Positions 14,605 through 17,912 of a DNA stretch of 17,912 nucleotides are shown here, one piece after another. The stretch is from Oscillospiraceae bacterium. GTDB taxonomy: Bacteria; Bacillota; Clostridia; Oscillospirales; Oscillospiraceae. Under the pieces are notes generated by a model. The model was not told the DNA's origin and searched no databases. It saw only the letters and a program-made list of their open reading frames with translations. Every line of letters starts with the position of its first letter. Position 1 is the stretch's first letter. The stretch is taken from positions 1 through 17,912 of the forward strand of contig JAJBVW010000080.1 of NCBI GenBank assembly GCA_020866945.1, in the 5' to 3' direction. The position numbers and the translations under genes are program-made.

Positions 14605-16212
14605 TCACAGCGCCAGATACCGCACCAGGATGGCGCAGACCTCCGCTCTGGTGGCGGCGTTGGCCGGGCGCAGGGTATTGTCCGCGCTGTAGCCCTGGAT
14701 AATGCCGTTTTCCACCGCCCAGGCCATAGCGCTCTGGGCATAGGAACGCACGGTGTCCCCGTCGCTGTATGCGCTTAAATCTCCGCTGGCAGAAGGGCTT
14801 CCGGCCAGGCGATAGAGCATGGTGACAAGATCCTGCCGAGTGATGGAATTATCCGGCGCAAAGGAGGTATCGCTGACCCCCTGGACGACCTCATTTTCCG
14901 CCGCCCATGTGACCGCGTCGATATAATACTCCTGCGTCAGGTCTGTAAAGGCCGTTGTGCCGTCCGTTTCCGGCTCGCCCACCATGCGGTATATCATGGT
15001 AACAACCTGCGCGCGTGTGGCCGTATTGTTGGGATAAAACGCCGTGGAGGTGATGCCCTTCACAACGCCTCCGTTATATGCCTCCATCACAACGCTGTAG
15101 TACCAGCTATCCTCATCCACATCAGTAAAGGGGTTGCTTGTCTCCGTGTCGGAGCTTCCCGAATCGGAGTCGCCTGTGCTGGAATCCCCCGTACTGGAGT
15201 CTCCCGTGCCGGAACTTCCAGAACCGGAAGACGAGGAGGAAGAATTGGGCTTGAACCAGAAGTTCAGGTCTACCAGGGTAGAAATACCATCGACCGCTCC
15301 GGATGAGGAGCACTGCCAGTATTCATAATCCCCAGAATAGTCGGTCTGCGTGGTGTAATGGGCAAGCCATATCCGCCCCAACTGGTCAGGATAGAGCTTG
15401 TAGTTCAGCATATAGGCGTTTGCATAGACCATGCTGTCATAGCCCGCGGACTCCGCCTCGTCGCAGAAGGCGTTGCATATATCCGTGGCCTCCTGCTTGG
15501 TGAGGCCTGCATTATACAGCCGGCCAGCATAGCCGCTGCTGCCGGAATAATACTCATAGTCAAGAACCAGCGGCAGCGTAATATCATAACCTGACACCAG
15601 GTTTATCAAAAACTGGGCCTCCTCCCGGGCCTCGTCCTCAGTGATGGCCTGGGAGTATACATATACGCCCACCTCCAGCCCGGCAGCCAACGCCCCGGTG
15701 ATGTTGGTTACAAATTTGCTGTCCGTGCCAAGCTTTCCGCTGGTAGCGCCCCGGTAGCCCGCCCGAATGATGACGAATTGAACACCGTCCGCCGCCACGG
15801 CTTCCCAGTCGATTGTCGCCTGAAATTCTGACACATCAATGCCAAGATACAGCGTCTCATCGTTCAAAGCGCGGGTGGTAAAATCATCAAAGGTGGCCCC
15901 CGTAGCCGTAAGGACGAATGGCGAGGCATAGGGATCCGCATGGTTCGTCACCCAGTATTGGGGGTCGTCCGTCGAGGGGTCGGTATCGTCAGCCGCCTGA
16001 CTCTCCGCAGCTTCCTCCTCCGCTTGCTCCTCCTCATCCTCGGCGGTCTCTGTGTCCGACTCCTCCGCGGCTGGCTCCGCAGATTCGGAATCATCCCCAG
16101 ACTCCGCCTCATCCATCGTGATAGGCAGGGGCGCTTCCACCGCCAGGGCGGGCATCATCAGCATCCCTGCCAGCATAATAAGGCACAGGCCCACGCAAAT
16201 CATTCGTTTCAT
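14605..16212 (-). CDS. Secreted GH25 lysozyme-like hydrolase with three SLH repeats
   Basis: This is a predicted cell-surface muramidase of 535 residues. It has a signal peptide (1-24, cleavage after PALA), a very acidic region (33-85), and a glycoside hydrolase family 25 domain at about 122-320. That domain starts GIDVSEFQ, has the catalytic pair Asp218/Glu220 in LVLDYEYY, and ends WQCSSSGAVDGI and VDLNFWF. A Ser/Gly/Asp/Thr linker (322-360) with repeated STGDS units follows, then three S-layer homology repeats (about 360-420, 421-480, 481-535) with TRA/TRQ signatures. GH25 enzymes cut the MurNAc-GlcNAc bond of peptidoglycan; SLH repeats bind secondary wall polymers. The start at 16212 has AAGGA ten bases upstream; GTG 16221 would add three residues. 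It has its own promoter and an inverted repeat in the leader. Confidence 0.93.
   Translation of the reverse strand: MKRMICVGLCLIMLAGMLMMPALAVEAPLPITMDEAESGDDSESAEPAAEESDTETAEDEEEQAEEEAAESQAADDTDPSTDDPQYWVTNHADPYASPFVLTATGATFDDFTTRALNDETLYLGIDVSEFQATIDWEAVAADGVQFVIIRAGYRGATSGKLGTDSKFVTNITGALAAGLEVGVYVYSQAITEDEAREEAQFLINLVSGYDITLPLVLDYEYYSGSSGYAGRLYNAGLTKQEATDICNAFCDEAESAGYDSMVYANAYMLNYKLYPDQLGRIWLAHYTTQTDYSGDYEYWQCSSSGAVDGISTLVDLNFWFKPNSSSSSSGSGSSGTGDSSTGDSSTGDSDSGSSDTETSNPFTDVDEDSWYYSVVMEAYNGGVVKGITSTAFYPNNTATRAQVVTMIYRMVGEPETDGTTAFTDLTQEYYIDAVTWAAENEVVQGVSDTSFAPDNSITRQDLVTMLYRLAGSPSASGDLSAYSDGDTVRSYAQSAMAWAVENGIIQGYSADNTLRPANAATRAEVCAILVRYLAL
15160..15235 (-). repeat. Degenerate repeat encoding the Ser/Thr/Gly/Asp linker
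   Basis: Imperfect short repeats with about 15-base spacing, coding for units like STGDS and GDS, lie between the GH25 and SLH domains. This kind of linker is prone to length variation between strains. Confidence 0.6.
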
Positions 16213-16236
16213 CTTGCACACGTCCTTATAAATGTG

Positions 16237-16278
16237 GATTGTAACCCTTTAGTAAATAAGGTAACAAAAGTTACAATC
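16237..16278 (-). promoter_or_regulatory. Inverted repeat in the leader of the GH25-SLH gene
   Basis: A perfect 9-bp inverted repeat (GATTGTAAC at 16237-16245 and GTTACAATC at 16270-16278) is separated by 24 bases. A further GTAAC at 16261 makes a second, smaller hairpin GTAAC-AAAA-GTTAC with the right arm. The two GTAAC copies are exactly 20 bp apart. The element begins right after the predicted -10 and ends about 20 bases before the ribosome binding site, the position of an operator or a regulatory leader hairpin. Confidence 0.55.
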
Positions 16279-16307
16279 AGTATAGCATACTTTATTAGCT
16301 TATGCAA
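16279..16307 (-). promoter_or_regulatory. Promoter of the GH25-SLH gene (extended -10)
   Basis: On the minus strand TTGCAT (16307-16302) and TATACT (16284-16279) are separated by 17 bp. The -10 is preceded by TGC, giving an extended TGnTATACT element. The expected transcription start near 16272 lies inside the left arm of the inverted repeat. This is a vegetative sigma-A-type match judged by eye. Confidence 0.65.
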
Positions 16308-16321
16308 TAGTTTTTTATCGG

Positions 16322-16327
16322 TATAAT
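16322..16327 (+). promoter_or_regulatory. Candidate -10 element for rlmD
   Basis: A perfect TATAAT lies 61 bases upstream of the rlmD start in the AT-rich divergent region. No good -35 hexamer is seen at 16-18 bp spacing, so confidence is moderate. Confidence 0.45.
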
Positions 16328-16388
16328 ATTTTCCTTTTTTTCGGGAAAGGCGGTACATTTTCCTCTGATATGTGGTAAAATCCTATCT

Positions 16389-17726
16389 ATGATGAAAGAG
16401 CTTGCAAAAAATGACATATATGAGGCCCGGATTACCGGCTTCACCTCCCAGGGCGCCGGAGTGTGCCGCATCGGGGGACGGGCGGTGTTCGTCCCCGGCG
16501 CATTGCCTGGGGAACAATGGCGGGTGCGCATCGTAAAGGTCGCCCGCTCGGCCGTATGGGGCCGGGGTGAGGAGCTGCTGCTCCCCTCCCCTTCCCGGAC
16601 AGAACCGCTGTGCCCCGCCTTCGGCAAATGCGGCGGCTGCGCCGCCATGCACATGACCTATGACCAGGAGCTGCAATTCAAGCTGGAACGGGTCAACAAC
16701 GCGCTCCAGCGCATCGGAGGCCTGGCGATCCAGGCGGATTCCATCCTGGCCGCACCCCGGCAGGAGGGCTATCGAAACAAGGCCATCTACAACTTTGCCC
16801 CCGGCCCGGTATGCGGGTTTTACCGCGCCCGCAGCCATGAGGTGATACCAGCCCAGCGCTGTTATTTGCAGCCAACCTGCTTTGACCGGGCTGCCGCCGC
16901 GCTGCTTCAATGGATGCGGGACACCGACATCCCCGCCTATGACGAAAGAAGCGGAGACGGAGCCGTGCGCCATCTTTTTTTGCGGCGGACGGCAAAGGAC
17001 TTCACCGCCTGTATCGTATCCGCCAGGCCGCTGCCGGAGAGCGCTGGGACCGCTTTGCGGGCCGCCTGTCCGGAGTTGACCGGCGTGATGCTCTGCGAAA
17101 ACCGCGCCAGCGGCAATACTGTTCTGGACGGGCCTATCCGCCTTCTTTGGGGACGGGACACCGTGGAGGAGACTCTGTGCGGCGCGACCTTTGAGCTGTC
17201 GCCCCTGACCTTTTTCCAGGTCAATACCCGCCAGGCGGAGACGCTGTATACCCTGGCCGGAGAATATGCGGAACCGGCAGGGAAAACCGTGCTGGATTTA
17301 TACTGCGGAGCCGGAACCATCGGCCTTTCCATAGCGCGCGACGCCGCGAGACTTATCGGCAGCGACATCGTCCCCACCGCTATTGTAAACGCGCAAAAAA
17401 ACGCCGCGAAAAACGGCGTAAAGAATGCGGAATATTTCTGCGGCGACGCCAAGGACATCGCTCAAAAGCTCGCCGCCGACGGCCTTCGCCCTGACGTCAT
17501 AATTACCGACCCGCCCCGCAAGGGCATGGATGAGCAGGTGCTGTCCGCCATCGTCTCCATGGCACCGGAACGCCTGGTCTACGTCTCCTGCGACCCCGCC
17601 ACCCTCTCCCGCGACCTGCGCCGCCTGAACGACATGGGCTACACCGCCACAGCGTGCCGCGCAGTCGATATGTTTCCGAGGACATATCATTGTGAGACAA
17701 TCTGCTCTTTAAGCCGCATAAAATAA
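16389..17726 (+). CDS. rlmD: 23S rRNA (uracil-C5)-methyltransferase, RlmD/RumA type
   Basis: The enzyme methylates C5 of a uridine in 23S rRNA (U1939 in E. coli; some Gram-positive members also modify U747) using SAM. The 445-residue protein has an N-terminal TRAM domain (about 5-65) and Fe-S cysteines at 75, 81, 84 (CPAFGKCGGC) and 158. The SAM-binding motif is DLYCGAGTIGLS (303-314), followed by DPPRKG (374-379) and the catalytic nucleophile Cys401 in YVSCDPATLSRDL. YHCET near the C-terminus holds the usual Glu. Length is normal. Two adjacent ATGs start the frame (16389 and 16392), and the ribosome binding site is weak. It is divergent from the GH25-SLH gene. The exact target uridine cannot be told from sequence alone. 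Confidence 0.93.
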   Translation: MMKELAKNDIYEARITGFTSQGAGVCRIGGRAVFVPGALPGEQWRVRIVKVARSAVWGRGEELLLPSPSRTEPLCPAFGKCGGCAAMHMTYDQELQFKLERVNNALQRIGGLAIQADSILAAPRQEGYRNKAIYNFAPGPVCGFYRARSHEVIPAQRCYLQPTCFDRAAAALLQWMRDTDIPAYDERSGDGAVRHLFLRRTAKDFTACIVSARPLPESAGTALRAACPELTGVMLCENRASGNTVLDGPIRLLWGRDTVEETLCGATFELSPLTFFQVNTRQAETLYTLAGEYAEPAGKTVLDLYCGAGTIGLSIARDAARLIGSDIVPTAIVNAQKNAAKNGVKNAEYFCGDAKDIAQKLAADGLRPDVIITDPPRKGMDEQVLSAIVSMAPERLVYVSCDPATLSRDLRRLNDMGYTATACRAVDMFPRTYHCETICSLSRIK

Positions 17727-17759
17727 GCCTCTTCAAGGATTCAGAATCCTGAAAAAGGC
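17727..17759. terminator. Hairpin directly after rlmD
   Basis: An imperfect 15-bp stem (12 of 15 positions pair) closes a 3-base loop. It begins immediately after the rlmD TAA. There is no T tail in the rlmD direction, but on the minus strand the stem is followed by TTATTTTA. It may therefore be a bidirectional terminator serving a converging gene to the right of the window. Confidence 0.5.
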
Positions 17760-17765
17760 GGTGCT

Positions 17766-17793
17766 GCCACCGATTTGCCACCGATTTGCCACC
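17766..17793. repeat. Tandem 11-bp repeat, about 2.5 copies
   Basis: Two exact copies of GCCACCGATTT are followed by GCCACC, immediately right of the rlmD hairpin. The period is close to one helical turn. No function is evident; a protein-binding site or replication slippage are both possible. Confidence 0.75.
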
Positions 17794-17912
17794 CTTATTT
17801 AAAAAGTATCACCAAATTCATGTCATCACCAGAGAAATGATGATTCCGCCCACAGCATCCAGTCTAAAAAGCAGGCTCAAACACCGCCAGGACAATCATA
17901 TAACCATACATG

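Noticed and set aside
16237..16278. WalR-type box (TGTWAH-N5-TGTWAH) upstream of the wall hydrolase gene
   Set aside because: The half-sites are inverted rather than direct and the spacing is wrong.

Overview
The window comes from a GC-rich, low-redundancy bacterial chromosome, most likely a spore-forming anaerobe of class Clostridia (Oscillospiraceae/Ruminococcaceae-like, for example the Flavonifractor/Pseudoflavonifractor area). This is inferred from three sporulation-family genes (yqfC, yqfD, ylbJ), a Ser46-bearing HPr of Gram-positive type, an SLH-anchored wall hydrolase, AGGAGG-type ribosome binding sites and the gene order. The species assignment is an inference. Nearly everything is core chromosome; I see no phage, IS element, CRISPR array, tRNA or rRNA.

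Layout, left to right. Positions 1-228 are AT-rich with no recognisable gene. A strong minus-strand terminator (229-260) closes a cluster transcribed leftward: ptsH (HPr), uvrC, rsmD, coaD and a coiled-coil protein. A hairpin sits between ptsH and uvrC. Upstream of ptsH, on the same strand, is a second cluster in the order yqfC, yqfD, phoH, ybeY, era, a 28-codon yqzL-like gene, recO, mutS2. It is tightly packed, with repeated 4-bp ATGA stop/start overlaps. It links sporulation functions to ribosome maturation (YbeY, Era, probably PhoH) and DNA repair or ribosome rescue (RecO, MutS2). ylbJ is divergent from yqfC and points right. It meets a leftward pair: an Mrp/NBP35-type ATPase and a membrane-anchored CapA-like protein. 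Next is a leftward surface GH25 lysozyme with three SLH repeats, which has its own good promoter. It is divergent from the rightward rlmD (RumA-type 23S rRNA m5U methyltransferase). The last ~185 bases hold a hairpin, a short tandem repeat and no convincing gene.

The most noteworthy points are these: coaD has no ATG, GTG or TTG start compatible with its conserved N-terminus; the CapA-like protein has lost most residues that normally bind metal; a tiny TTG-started yqzL-like gene lies between era and recO; a perfect 9-bp inverted repeat sits in the leader of the GH25-SLH gene; and the ylbJ reading frame runs ~230 bases into the convergent capA-like gene. I did not find a clearly new multi-gene system. 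The nearest candidate is the Mrp-like/CapA-like pair, in which both members deviate from their families at key residues.
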